DNA from: Prevotella sp.
GTDB taxonomy: Bacteria; Bacteroidota; Bacteroidia; Bacteroidales; Bacteroidaceae
Length of the DNA stretch: 64,000 nt
Assembly: GCA_017548275.1 (NCBI GenBank)
Contig: JAFZAH010000055.1
Location: 1 to 64,000, forward strand
Direction: 5' to 3'
Below the pieces are notes generated by a model. That model saw nothing but the letters and a program-made list of their open reading frames with translations. It was not told the origin of the DNA and did no database searches. Of the stretch, positions 1 through 8,748 are shown in pieces. How positions within the stretch are numbered: position 1 is the stretch's first letter; every line of letters starts with the position of its first letter. The position numbers were made by a program, and so were the translations under genes.

Positions 1-1
1 A

Positions 2-115
2 TTTTGTGAGGTAAGATGGAAGTTTTGGAATACTTATGTAGGCTGGGGCCGTTTTATTAATCATGATGGTAAAAAAAGGATGCACCATGAATGGTACATC
101 CCTTGGCCGATTTAG
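2..115 (+). CDS. 3' end of an unrecognised gene (truncated by window edge)
   Basis: An open frame enters the window in phase 2 and ends at TAG 113-115, leaving 37 codons. The peptide is rich in Trp, Tyr and basic residues (for example WKFWNTYVGWGRF and HHEWYIPWPI at the end), a composition unlikely in random non-coding DNA. I do not recognise a family from this fragment. It is the last gene visible at the left end of the accessory island; its upstream part lies outside the window. Confidence 0.45.
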   Translation, partial: FCEVRWKFWNTYVGWGRFINHDGKKRMHHEWYIPWPI

Positions 116-500
116 CCTTTGATTATCTACTTGATGTACACGTACATCGTTCTCACATCATCTACGAGCGACCAGTAATCCTAAAAATCAAGAGGGATAC
201 CAATTGAAAGTTTGATTACTATTGCCACTGTGTTTATAAATGATACTATAAACTTTGCAGAGTCCTCAAAGCTCTGCCCTTTCACCTTTTGAGCTAGTTG
301 GGCAAATTGTTGCCCAATCTAGCATGTAAAATAATTTTTAATCATATTTTAAAATTAAATTTAACATACTGACCACAGCCTTTTCGTGGTCTTATCTGAG
401 CCTTTATGACTATCCACCCTTCCACCCAGCTCTTGCAATCTCATATCGGCTCATATTATGTAAAGTAACATTTCTTGTGAATCCGATTGTTTATTTACGC
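116..500. other. intergenic stretch with several small hairpins
   Basis: No convincing gene of normal size lies here. Three short inverted repeats are visible: GCAGAG/CTCTGC near 259-279, GGGCAA/TTGCCC near 300-316, and GACCAC/GTGGTC near 371-391. With the leftward promoter box at 503-510 they suggest a small structured transcript or a very short gene on the minus strand, but no conserved product can be named. Confidence 0.35.
361..444 (-). CDS. possible 27-residue micropeptide
   Basis: A minus-strand frame of 27 codons starts with ATG at 444 and ends with TAA at 361. Its product is hydrophilic and basic (MRLQELGGRVDSHKGSDKTT then KRLWSVC). It lies about 50 nt downstream of a good leftward promoter box at 503-510, and a GACCAC/GTGGTC hairpin lies inside it. 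Length and isolation make this weak; the hairpins may instead mean that the transcript is a small RNA. Confidence 0.2.
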   Translation of the reverse strand: MRLQELGGRVDSHKGSDKTTKRLWSVC

Positions 501-502
501 TG

Positions 503-510
503 CAAAGGTA
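503..510 (-). promoter_or_regulatory. leftward Bacteroidetes -7 box
   Basis: The plus strand reads CAAAGGTA, so the minus strand reads TACCTTTG, a full match to TAnnTTTG. No TTTG lies at the ideal spacing. It would start a transcript near 496 running through the hairpin-rich stretch. Confidence 0.45.
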
Positions 511-616
511 TACAAGAATAACCAAATAATGGCCTCCTTGATGGAAAAAACGCCTTTATACGGTTAAATTTGATTTAAATTACACCTTATTATAATAAGA
601 TAACGAATTTATTTTG

Positions 617-624
617 TATCTTTG
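617..624 (+). promoter_or_regulatory. promoter of the structured leader and the defence operon
   Basis: TATCTTTG matches TAnnTTTG. The expected start site, 6-8 nt downstream, falls at about 630-632, which is exactly the first base pair of the structured leader. No clear -33 TTTG is present at the usual distance. Confidence 0.6.
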
Positions 625-631
625 CATCAAG

Positions 632-958
632 TATCGCCGACGCGCCGTAAACGGTGTAAGCTAAGGCCGATTCCCTGAGTGCAGGGTGGCGATATGATTT
701 TATTGGTTAATTATAGCGTTAGTGCTATATTCGATGATGTCCAAGAACCTAGGAAATTCAAACGACATCCAATGTTTCGAATAAGTACCAGCGCCTACGC
801 GATAGCGTGGGCTGGACTTATCAACATGGATGGGTTTTCCTAGGACCTTTGGACATCGATAGGGGCGGTTCACGCTTCTTTCGTGTCCTGAGGTTCTATG
901 TTGAGAACCCATTTTCATTCGAATAAATAGTCCTTTCGCTCCTGAAACTATAGCGTAG
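632..958 (+). ncRNA. large structured RNA leader ahead of the PLD-helicase gene
   Basis: The stretch folds into a consistent set of helices. An outer stem 632-638/688-694 encloses hairpins 644-647/652-655 and 673-676/683-686. Next is a hairpin 712-717/724-729. A long rod of about 42 bp in seven near-contiguous helices follows: 736-742/851-857, 748-756/836-844, 766-770/828-832, 772-775/824-827, 781-786/816-821, 788-792/811-815 and 795-800/805-810. Hairpins 871-874/882-885 and 892-897/904-909 complete it. The octamer TATAGCGT occurs at 712-719 and again at 949-956, just before the ATG at 961, so 724-729 could pair with either copy. There is no terminator before the gene. It may be a cis-acting leader or a separate RNA component. 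I cannot match it to tmRNA, RNase P, SRP, 6S or a riboswitch class that I know. Confidence 0.6.
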
Positions 959-960
959 AT

Positions 961-3900
961 ATGGCAGACATACCTATTTCCTCCCATTTCTTCACTAACA
1001 GGGATGGGAACACATTGATGAAAGAGTTTGAGGGCATTCTTCTGAATAACCCTCAAGTGAAGAACCTTGATGCTGTTGTGGGCTTTCTTCGGGCATCAGG
1101 CTATTTTTCCTTACGCCCATTTCTTGACGGTATCAACAAAGTGCGCATCCTGATTGGCATCGATGTAGATAAGTACATTGCTCGCGCCCACCAGAAGGGA
1201 GAACTCTTCTTTGGTGCGGAAGAGGAAGTGAAGGAAGAATGCCTGAGACTGTTGAAAGAGGACATTGAACAATCACACTATACCAAGAAGGTTGAGGACG
1301 GTATGCTCCAGATGGTTCAGGACTTGATTGACGGCAAGTTGGAACTACGCGCCCATCCCTCCAAGAAGATTCATGCCAAAATCTACATTCTTTATCCCGA
1401 CAATTACAACCAGCATTGCTTTGGCGCAGCCATTACCGGCAGTAGTAATCTGAGCGGCAACGGCTTGGGCATCACAGAAGATCGACAATATGAGTTCAAC
1501 GTCAAACTGACGCAGTACGACGATGTGCAGTTTGCCAAGAATGAGTTTGAACTGTTGTGGGAAGAAGCCAAGAATGTCCCCATCAATGCAGAGGACTATC
1601 AGGCCACACTCGATAAGACCTACCTGAAAGGTGACGTCACCCCCTATGAGCTATACATCAAGATGCTGATGGAATATTTCAGCGACCGCGTGCTGGCCAT
1701 CGACCAAGATGACCCTTTCGATATGCCAGAAGGTTATAGCAAGTTTGACTATCAGGCAGATGCCGTTGTTGAGGGCTACCAGAAGCTGATACGCTATGAC
1801 GGTTTCTTCCTCGCAGATGTGGTGGGTCTTGGCAAGACAGTCATCGCCACGATGATTGCCAAGAAGTTCCTAATTGAGAACGGCCCTGAGCATACAAAGA
1901 TTCTGGTGGTCTATCCGCCAGCCGTTGAACAGAACTGGAAGACCACCTTCAAGGACTTCGGCCTCGAAAAGTATGCCTGCTTTGTGAGTAACGGAAGTTT
2001 GAGCAAGGTACTTGACGATAGTAACTACGACGTTTGGAATGCCGACGAATACGACTTGGTGCTGGTTGATGAGGCCCACAAATTCCGCAATCATACGACT
2101 GGTGCCTTCCAGCAACTACAGGAAATCTGTAAGATGCCTCGTGTGGAAACGGGTTATATTCCTGGCTATAAGAAGAAGGTGATGCTGATTTCTGCAACGC
2201 CTATGAACAATACGCCAGCAGATATCTACTACCAGATACTGATGTTCCAAGATCCGCGTCATTGTACCATCGATGGTGTTCCCAACCTGACTGCCTTCTT
2301 CTCGCCTTTGGTGGTGGAGTTCCGTAAATTCCGCAAACAGGAGAACTTCGACCTGAAGGAGTTTAAGAAATTGGCCGAAAAAGTTCGCGACAGGGTGATT
2401 AAACCTCTGACCGTTCGCCGTACAAGAACAGACATCGAGAACATCGCCCGCTATAACAAGGATGTCAACGGATTTCCCAAGGTTGACAAGCCTATCAAGA
2501 AGGAATACGAGCTGAACGACCACTTGGCCAACCTCTTCGAGAAGGCTATGCATGTGCTCGACAAAGAACTGACCTACGCCCGCTATCAGGCCATCGCCTA
2601 TCTAAAGCCCGATGCTGCCCCAGGACTCTACGACAATGCAGAGGTTATCAGCCGCAGTTTGGCTGGCATCCGCAAGAACGGATTGGTAAAACGTCTGGAG
2701 AGTAGTTTCTATGCCTTCTGCAAATCGCTGAAAGCCTTCCGTCAGGCCAACGAGAACATGATAGACATGTGGGAAAACGACAAGATTTTCATCGCTCCCG
2801 ACTTGGATATCAATGCGCTGATAGAGGCTGGATATAGCGAGGAAGAGATTGAACAGAAGATGAACGAGAAGGCTGAGGTGAACCCCAAGAATGCCTCCTT
2901 CCAGCGCAAAGACTTCGACGAGCAATACATCGAGCAGCTGAGACACGACCAGGCGTTGCTCGACGATATGTGGTTGGAGTGGGAATACATCGACGATGAT
3001 GATGACTCGAAGTTTGCCAAGTTCGAAGACCTGTTGAAGCATGAACTCTTCAAGAAAGAGCGTAATCCAGAGGGAAAGATTGTGGTGTTCTCTGAGTCCG
3101 TAGATACAGTAGAATATCTGCAACGTCGCATTAACCGCCAAGACGTATTGGTGATTTCTTCCCAGAATCGTAGTCAGTTGTTCAAGACCATCCGCGAGAA
3201 CTTTGATGCCAACTGGAAACAGAGGAAGGACGAATATAACATCATTCTCACTACAGACGTGCTGGCAGAAGGTGTCAACCTGCATCGCTCGAACATCATC
3301 ATCAACTACGACACACCTTGGAACGCCACTCGACTGATGCAGCGCATAGGTCGTGTGAATCGTATCGGCTCTACGGCGGGCATTATCTACAACTATGTAT
3401 TCTACCCGTCGCGACAAGGTAACAAGGAAATCAAACTCAACCAGATTGCGCTGAGTAAGATTCAAACCTTCCATACCACGTTTGGCGAGGATAATCAGAT
3501 ATATTCGACGGAAGAGATTATTGATCGTGACCTTGACAAACTCTTCAAGGAAAGCATCAAGCGCGAACAGGAAGACCGCAACCTTGAACTGCCGTTCTAT
3601 GAAGAACTGCGAGCACTCTATCAGCAGAACCGCAAGGAATATAAGCGCATCGAAAGGCTATCATTACGTAGCCGAACGGGGCGTGAACCGCGTGAGTTGG
3701 ACGGTGTTACCCTTTCTGGCGATTCATTGGTATTCCTCAAAACCAACTTCCGCAAGTTGTTCTATCTGGTGAACGACCAGCAGACGCGCGAGTTGTCTGT
3801 GCTCGATGCTCTCAACTACTTCAAGGCAAAGCCAGAAGAGAAGGCCGTGCCTCGACTCCCACAGCACCACGAGCATGTAGAGAAGGCCCTGAAGGAATTC

Positions 3901-4284
3901 AATAAAACCAAGGAACAGGAACTGCACGAAGAAGAGTCGAACCAAAACCAACGCAGCAATCTTGGTGCTCAGGTCACTACGGCTGTCAGCCTGTTGAATA
4001 GTATGCTGCAGCATATCGATGATGGCGATACCCGACTGAAGATTATCCAGTTGAAGGAATTGGCAGAGCGAGGCACCATTACCTATATCGCCAAACGCTT
4101 GCAACGCATTCAGAAGGACTTGCAGCGTCAAGGTGGTAGCAAGGCCAAACTGACCTTTGAGGATGCACTGAAACAAGTCCTCGAAATGGCCAACAAATAC
4201 AATACTTATTATCGCGAGAGTCAGCATGCAGAGGAGGAATCTGCTGCTGTCATCATATTATCAGAGAGTTTTCAAAATAGCTAA
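961..4284 (+). CDS. PLD-nuclease / SNF2-like helicase, anti-phage restriction type
   Basis: 1107 residues. The N-terminus (about 1-210) resembles phospholipase-D-type nuclease modules attached to helicases: HAK at 138-140 and GSSNLSGNGLG near 160-170. A superfamily 2 helicase follows, with Walker A GLGKT at 289-293, DEAH at 370-373, SATP near 411, and the C-terminal lobe with TDVLAEGVNL and RLMQRIGRVNRIGS. The tail is charged and helical. ATG 961 is preferred because the FFTNRDGNTL segment just after it belongs to the PLD module. It lies 5 bp upstream of the methyltransferase, so the two are co-transcribed. By analogy with DISARM and type I/ISP systems, the pair probably recognises unmodified DNA and degrades or blocks it. 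The combination is my inference; the individual domains are clear. Confidence 0.85.
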   Translation: MADIPISSHFFTNRDGNTLMKEFEGILLNNPQVKNLDAVVGFLRASGYFSLRPFLDGINKVRILIGIDVDKYIARAHQKGELFFGAEEEVKEECLRLLKEDIEQSHYTKKVEDGMLQMVQDLIDGKLELRAHPSKKIHAKIYILYPDNYNQHCFGAAITGSSNLSGNGLGITEDRQYEFNVKLTQYDDVQFAKNEFELLWEEAKNVPINAEDYQATLDKTYLKGDVTPYELYIKMLMEYFSDRVLAIDQDDPFDMPEGYSKFDYQADAVVEGYQKLIRYDGFFLADVVGLGKTVIATMIAKKFLIENGPEHTKILVVYPPAVEQNWKTTFKDFGLEKYACFVSNGSLSKVLDDSNYDVWNADEYDLVLVDEAHKFRNHTTGAFQQLQEICKMPRVETGYIPGYKKKVMLISATPMNNTPADIYYQILMFQDPRHCTIDGVPNLTAFFSPLVVEFRKFRKQENFDLKEFKKLAEKVRDRVIKPLTVRRTRTDIENIARYNKDVNGFPKVDKPIKKEYELNDHLANLFEKAMHVLDKELTYARYQAIAYLKPDAAPGLYDNAEVISRSLAGIRKNGLVKRLESSFYAFCKSLKAFRQANENMIDMWENDKIFIAPDLDINALIEAGYSEEEIEQKMNEKAEVNPKNASFQRKDFDEQYIEQLRHDQALLDDMWLEWEYIDDDDDSKFAKFEDLLKHELFKKERNPEGKIVVFSESVDTVEYLQRRINRQDVLVISSQNRSQLFKTIRENFDANWKQRKDEYNIILTTDVLAEGVNLHRSNIIINYDTPWNATRLMQRIGRVNRIGSTAGIIYNYVFYPSRQGNKEIKLNQIALSKIQTFHTTFGEDNQIYSTEEIIDRDLDKLFKESIKREQEDRNLELPFYEELRALYQQNRKEYKRIERLSLRSRTGREPRELDGVTLSGDSLVFLKTNFRKLFYLVNDQQTRELSVLDALNYFKAKPEEKAVPRLPQHHEHVEKALKEFNKTKEQELHEEESNQNQRSNLGAQVTTAVSLLNSMLQHIDDGDTRLKIIQLKELAERGTITYIAKRLQRIQKDLQRQGGSKAKLTFEDALKQVLEMANKYNTYYRESQHAEEESAAVIILSESFQNS

Positions 4285-4289
4285 GCCTT

Positions 4290-7200
4290 ATGGATTATAA
4301 AAGCGCCATTGAATCGAGATATAATCGCCAGAACTGGCAGTTGCTGTTGCACGACATTTTTGGCAACAAAATAAAGTTTTGGAACACGCCATCATCGATT
4401 CCAACCAGTAGTCAGTTTGCCAAGCAAGCACTATGGCTGGGTACTATCACGCTGAGTGATAACCAGACTATCTCCGTCTATGAGGTGGAACTCTCTGATA
4501 GTGTAGATATTGAGCGCAATCGCCGAGGCATCCGCGATATGCTGCTGACCGACTGGCGAAACAACGGCAATGCAGGTGCCTTTATGTTCTGCTATCGCAA
4601 GAACGAGAGTGTGCTTCGATTCTCGTATGTCAGCGAGGCTTGGACGTTTGCCGATGATGGCAGTTATCAGAAGGAATCGACAGATGCCAAACGTTTCACC
4701 TATCTGCTGGGTGAAGGACATCGCAGCCGTACAGCCATTCAGCAGTTTGAGAAACTGCGTGATAGTAGCCTCACGCTAAAAGACCTTACCAAAGCGTTCT
4801 CTGTGGATGCTGTCAGCGATATGTTCTTTGATGGCTACAAGAAGCAGTATGAGGACATCATCCAGTACATTACTGGCAAGCGGATGGTGAAGGTGGCCAA
4901 TAAGTGGGAAGAACAAATCAAGAACGAGCCCTGCGAGGAAATCATGCAGGAGTTCGCCCACTTCCAGAACCCAGAAAAGGCTGTTCGTGACTATGTAAAG
5001 AAATTGATGGGCCGTCTTGTGTTCCTTCAGTTCCTACAGAAGAAAGGTTGGTTGGGTGTGCCTGCTGGTGCTGAATGGGGAACGGGTGATGCAGAGTTCA
5101 TTCAAACCCTCTTTGCTCAATGCCAGGATAAAGACCACTTCATCGACAACGTGTTGGAATCACTCTTCAACGACCTCAATAGCGAGAACGAGAAACAACT
5201 TCCTCAATATCGCACGCCATATCTGAATGGTGGTTTGTTTGAACGTGATGCAACTGATGAAACAGAGTTCCCTCTGCCTGCCAAATACATGCAGAGTCTG
5301 CTTGACTTCTTTGCTTCTTATAACTTCACCATCGACGAAAACGATCCTGACGATGCAGAAGTAGGTGTTGACCCAGAAATGTTAGGCCGCATCTTTGAGA
5401 ACTTGCTGGAGGACAACAAAGACAAAGGTGCTTTCTATACGCCTAAGGAAATCGTCAGCTATATGTGTCGTGAAAGTCTCATTGCCTATCTCCAGACAGG
5501 CATTGAAGACGAGACCACCAAGGAAGCCATCCGTCAGTTCGTAACTACACATGATGTTGCGCCTCTTGGCACTAACGACAGGTTCCGTCAACAGGTGGAT
5601 GAAGCCCTGAAGAACGTCAAGATCTGTGACCCGGCAATTGGCTCAGGAGCTTTCCCAATGGGTCTGCTGAAAGAACTCTTCCAATGCCGCACAGCCCTCG
5701 AAGGCATCAGCCAACACCAAGCCGCAGAAATCAAAAAACACATCATCCAGCAGAATATCTATGGTGTCGATATTGAGCGTGGTGCAGTTGACATAGCCCG
5801 CCTCCGCTTCTGGCTCTCCCTGATAGTTGATGAAGAAACGCCTCAGGCTCTGCCAAACCTCGACTTCAAGATTATGCAGGGCAATTCGCTATTAGAGCAG
5901 TACAAGGGCATTGACCTCTCAACTATGACAGAGAAGAAGGCCGATGAGTCAGGTATGCTATCTATCTTCGATAGTATGCTGGATGTCTATCGTCTTGATT
6001 TACGCAAGATGCTGGCCAAATACTATGATTGCACAGACCATCATGAGAAGCAAAACCTTCGTGTAAAGATTATCGATAACGTAAAGCAACAATTACGCGA
6101 GCAAAGTATAAACGTTAACTTTGGAGATCTCAACCTCTCTGGCAATAATCAATTTATGCTTTGGCATACTTGGTTCTATGATGTATTCTCTCAAGGTGGC
6201 TTTGATATTGTAATTGCCAACCCGCCATATGTTGACTCGGAAACTATGACAAAGAATATGCCAGAATTACGCAATCGGTATTGTGATTTATATCAAACTG
6301 CGCGAGGTAATTGGGATTTGTTCATAGTCTTTATTGAGTTGGGAATGACTTTACTAAAAAACAATGGAGTTCTATGTAAGATTATTCCGAACAAATTAAT
6401 AGCAGCAAAATATGGTCAAGAATTAAGAAAATATATTGCAGACAAAGAAGTACTAGAGGTTCGAGATTATAGCAGAATAGATGTTTTCACAAATGCGGCA
6501 GTTTACCCTATAACAATTTTTTTAAGAAATAACGATAGCGAAATTGCTAGTCATTTCTCTATTATGGATGATATAAATAGAGTTCGACAAACGAATGAAA
6601 CACCTTCTAGTTCATTGAAAGAATACGAAAATTGGGACTTGTTCTTTACTGACACTAAGATATTCAACCTAATAAACAAAATAAATAGCCATCCAAGACT
6701 TTTTAATATGGATGTTGATATTTTGGGTGCAGCAACTGTAGCAGATGCTTACGAAATAAAAAAAATAGTAGAGGAAGAAGATAGCACACATATGGGATTT
6801 AAACTAATTAATTCTGGAACAATAGATCCATATCAGCCTTTATGGGGTATAAAAACATGCAGATATATTAAAGGAGGTTACCTAAAACCTGTAGTGTCTA
6901 AGGATAAATTACTACAATACAGTAAGACACGGTATCAACAATCGAATTCTTCGAAAATTGTTGTTGCAAGTATGACTACTCGTTATGAAGCGTGTTTGGA
7001 TATTGGTGGTAATTTTATTGCTGGCAAATCTACGACTATTATATTGGGACCTCTAGAAGAATTGTATTATTATATCGGTGTAATTAATAGTAAATTGGCA
7101 TCCTTTTGGTTGAAGATTACTTTTAATTCTCTGAAGATGTCGGGAGAAGCAATAAATGTAGGAAGGAATGAATTAGGATTGTTGCCAATTCCTAATAAAC

Positions 7201-7358
7201 AAGTTGATTTCAAGAATAAAATAAATAGGATTATGGAAGAAAAAAAAATCAATCCTTCTGCCGACACCTCTGCATTAGAAATTGACATCGACCATCTCGT
7301 TTATCAGCTCTATGGCTTAACTGAAGAAGAAGTAAAGATTATAGAGGAAACAAGTTAA
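4290..7358 (+). CDS. Eco57I/PglX-like N6-adenine DNA methyltransferase
   Basis: 1022 residues. SAM motif I DPAIGSGAF is at 447-455 and catalytic NPPY at 644-647, preceded by FDIVIA, as in class I adenine methylases of the Eco57I/type IIG/PglX kind. The first 170 residues form an unassigned module; 220-440 is the helical lead-in with GAFYTPKEIV. After about residue 650 the sequence should be the target-recognition domain, and this part (bases about 6230-7260) is visibly more AT-rich than the first two thirds, as expected for exchangeable specificity domains. It likely protects host DNA and supplies specificity to the upstream PLD-helicase. No nuclease motif is obvious, so cleavage would come from the partner. 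Confidence 0.88.
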   Translation: MDYKSAIESRYNRQNWQLLLHDIFGNKIKFWNTPSSIPTSSQFAKQALWLGTITLSDNQTISVYEVELSDSVDIERNRRGIRDMLLTDWRNNGNAGAFMFCYRKNESVLRFSYVSEAWTFADDGSYQKESTDAKRFTYLLGEGHRSRTAIQQFEKLRDSSLTLKDLTKAFSVDAVSDMFFDGYKKQYEDIIQYITGKRMVKVANKWEEQIKNEPCEEIMQEFAHFQNPEKAVRDYVKKLMGRLVFLQFLQKKGWLGVPAGAEWGTGDAEFIQTLFAQCQDKDHFIDNVLESLFNDLNSENEKQLPQYRTPYLNGGLFERDATDETEFPLPAKYMQSLLDFFASYNFTIDENDPDDAEVGVDPEMLGRIFENLLEDNKDKGAFYTPKEIVSYMCRESLIAYLQTGIEDETTKEAIRQFVTTHDVAPLGTNDRFRQQVDEALKNVKICDPAIGSGAFPMGLLKELFQCRTALEGISQHQAAEIKKHIIQQNIYGVDIERGAVDIARLRFWLSLIVDEETPQALPNLDFKIMQGNSLLEQYKGIDLSTMTEKKADESGMLSIFDSMLDVYRLDLRKMLAKYYDCTDHHEKQNLRVKIIDNVKQQLREQSINVNFGDLNLSGNNQFMLWHTWFYDVFSQGGFDIVIANPPYVDSETMTKNMPELRNRYCDLYQTARGNWDLFIVFIELGMTLLKNNGVLCKIIPNKLIAAKYGQELRKYIADKEVLEVRDYSRIDVFTNAAVYPITIFLRNNDSEIASHFSIMDDINRVRQTNETPSSSLKEYENWDLFFTDTKIFNLINKINSHPRLFNMDVDILGAATVADAYEIKKIVEEEDSTHMGFKLINSGTIDPYQPLWGIKTCRYIKGGYLKPVVSKDKLLQYSKTRYQQSNSSKIVVASMTTRYEACLDIGGNFIAGKSTTIILGPLEELYYYIGVINSKLASFWLKITFNSLKMSGEAINVGRNELGLLPIPNKQVDFKNKINRIMEEKKINPSADTSALEIDIDHLVYQLYGLTEEEVKIIEETS

Positions 7359-7367
7359 TATAAAAAC

Positions 7368-7430
7368 GAGGGTGTAAAAAACTGTGTTATACTATTTTTT
7401 GTAGTCTGACACAGTTTATTTTACACTCTC
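7368..7430. terminator. bidirectional terminator between convergent genes
   Basis: GAGGGTGTAAAAAACTGTGT on the left is nearly complementary to ACACAGTTTATTTTACACTC on the right, with a T-rich loop. It sits between the methyltransferase and the leftward 398-residue gene, and overlaps the last codons of the latter. Confidence 0.7.
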
Positions 7431-8612
7431 TGAAATCTCATTTTCTATCTGATTTACCATATCTAACAATTTTGTAGCAACGAGCTTTACACACTCTATC
7501 TCATTTCCTGTAAGTTTCTCGTTGTGCTCAAAATATGTGTAATCATTGTTTATTTGACATCGTGACAAATAGACATTATGGTATGGTTGATTATAATTAT
7601 TTGCGCTTGTCAAGAACTGCTCTTCATAGTATGATGATCCTATTGTAATTCCTCTTTTTTGATTGTCGCTCTTAACATCAGAAGTGTACCAATGGATGCC
7701 ATCAACAAAGACTTGAGAAATCTTTTCAGAGATGGTAAATATACACATCGCTATTCTATCTGTGAATGTGCATAAATGAAGTTGTGCGTTATAGTCATCA
7801 ATTCTTTCCCTGTCATAATACTGCCAATGAATTAAGTTGAATACAGCTTCGTTTTGCTTTTCATTTATACTTAGTGATGCACAAAAATCCTTATATATTT
7901 GTGTAGTTTTAAATGCATCTATATTATCATGACCTATATACTTGTCAACAAACTCTTCAGAGTAGGGGGCTGTTATAAGATCTCCAGACCTCGTAAGCAT
8001 TTCTTCGTCCATAAGAACTATTGGGAGTGCATCTATAGATAATCTATAGACGGCAACAGCCCCTATACATACTTTTAAATAACTCTTGAAATCTTCTAAC
8101 AAATCTTCTTTTCTTATGTTTTTCTGTTTCAACAAAAAGGGATTTCTTCTTACTTGATAGAATGATGCATAGCCTTGTTTGTGAACGTATTTGTGAATGG
8201 CCTTTTGAGTGCTCCGAATCTTATTAAAGAATGCAGGCATTTTTTCCGTTATATCTTTGAAAGGATTATCCTTATTTTTTAATTCTTTTGGCATTGTATT
8301 TGATTCAAAGCCACTTTTTAAGGATTGCCAATCCCCTTTCTTCTCAGGGTTCTCCGTTAGGTATATAGTTCCAATGGATAACTCTAATGCCTGCCGCAGA
8401 GAATAAAAAGCGCAATCGAAATAACCCATTCGAAAAAGTCTTATGGCATTTACTAACAATTGTGAAGCTTCTTCAAAAAACAGATTAGAATCCCACGCAT
8501 GTATAAAACCTGTATTAGCTTGTGATATATTATATATATCCATAACATAATCGTCAGCGTTTGGGAATTCTATTGGATTAATATACCAATTGTCATGTAT
8601 AACTTTCTCCAT
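7416..8612 (-). CDS. unrecognised 398-residue accessory protein
   Basis: 398 residues, no signal peptide and no membrane segment. I do not recognise the family. An N-terminal helical stretch (about 50-170) with FYSLRQALELSIGTIYL and later HKYVHKQG is loosely like HEPN/DUF4145-type helical domains, in which an Arg and a His are spaced across helices; this is only an impression. The rest is mixed alpha/beta with many aromatic residues. It converges on the restriction operon and shares its AT-rich composition, so it probably belongs to the island's defence or stress cargo. Confidence 0.65.
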   Translation of the reverse strand: MEKVIHDNWYINPIEFPNADDYVMDIYNISQANTGFIHAWDSNLFFEEASQLLVNAIRLFRMGYFDCAFYSLRQALELSIGTIYLTENPEKKGDWQSLKSGFESNTMPKELKNKDNPFKDITEKMPAFFNKIRSTQKAIHKYVHKQGYASFYQVRRNPFLLKQKNIRKEDLLEDFKSYLKVCIGAVAVYRLSIDALPIVLMDEEMLTRSGDLITAPYSEEFVDKYIGHDNIDAFKTTQIYKDFCASLSINEKQNEAVFNLIHWQYYDRERIDDYNAQLHLCTFTDRIAMCIFTISEKISQVFVDGIHWYTSDVKSDNQKRGITIGSSYYEEQFLTSANNYNQPYHNVYLSRCQINNDYTYFEHNEKLTGNEIECVKLVATKLLDMVNQIENEISESVK

Positions 8613-8748
8613 GTGCCAATGAAACTATTCTTTACTTATGATACTCTGTGCTAGCGAAATAAAAAGTCAGGAAGGTTTTCGTGATTCACTTAGAAATCCG
8701 AAATCGACCGTCTCATTATCACCTCTACAGCCTGTCATTCCAATCAAA

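Noticed and set aside
1..700. Second copy of the tRNA-Asn 3' end as left attachment site
   Set aside because: I looked for TTCAGGATGGGCTTGAACC in the left part and did not find it; the other boundary, if any, lies outside.
632..958. Leader RNA as retron msr-msd
   Set aside because: The long rod recalls an msd stem, but no reverse transcriptase is adjacent and the 5'/3' ends do not form the a1/a2 repeat.
700..1056. 118-residue minus-strand frame over the leader and helicase start
   Set aside because: It lies opposite the structured leader and the conserved N-terminus of the PLD module; its residues follow the palindromic helices and show no protein pattern.
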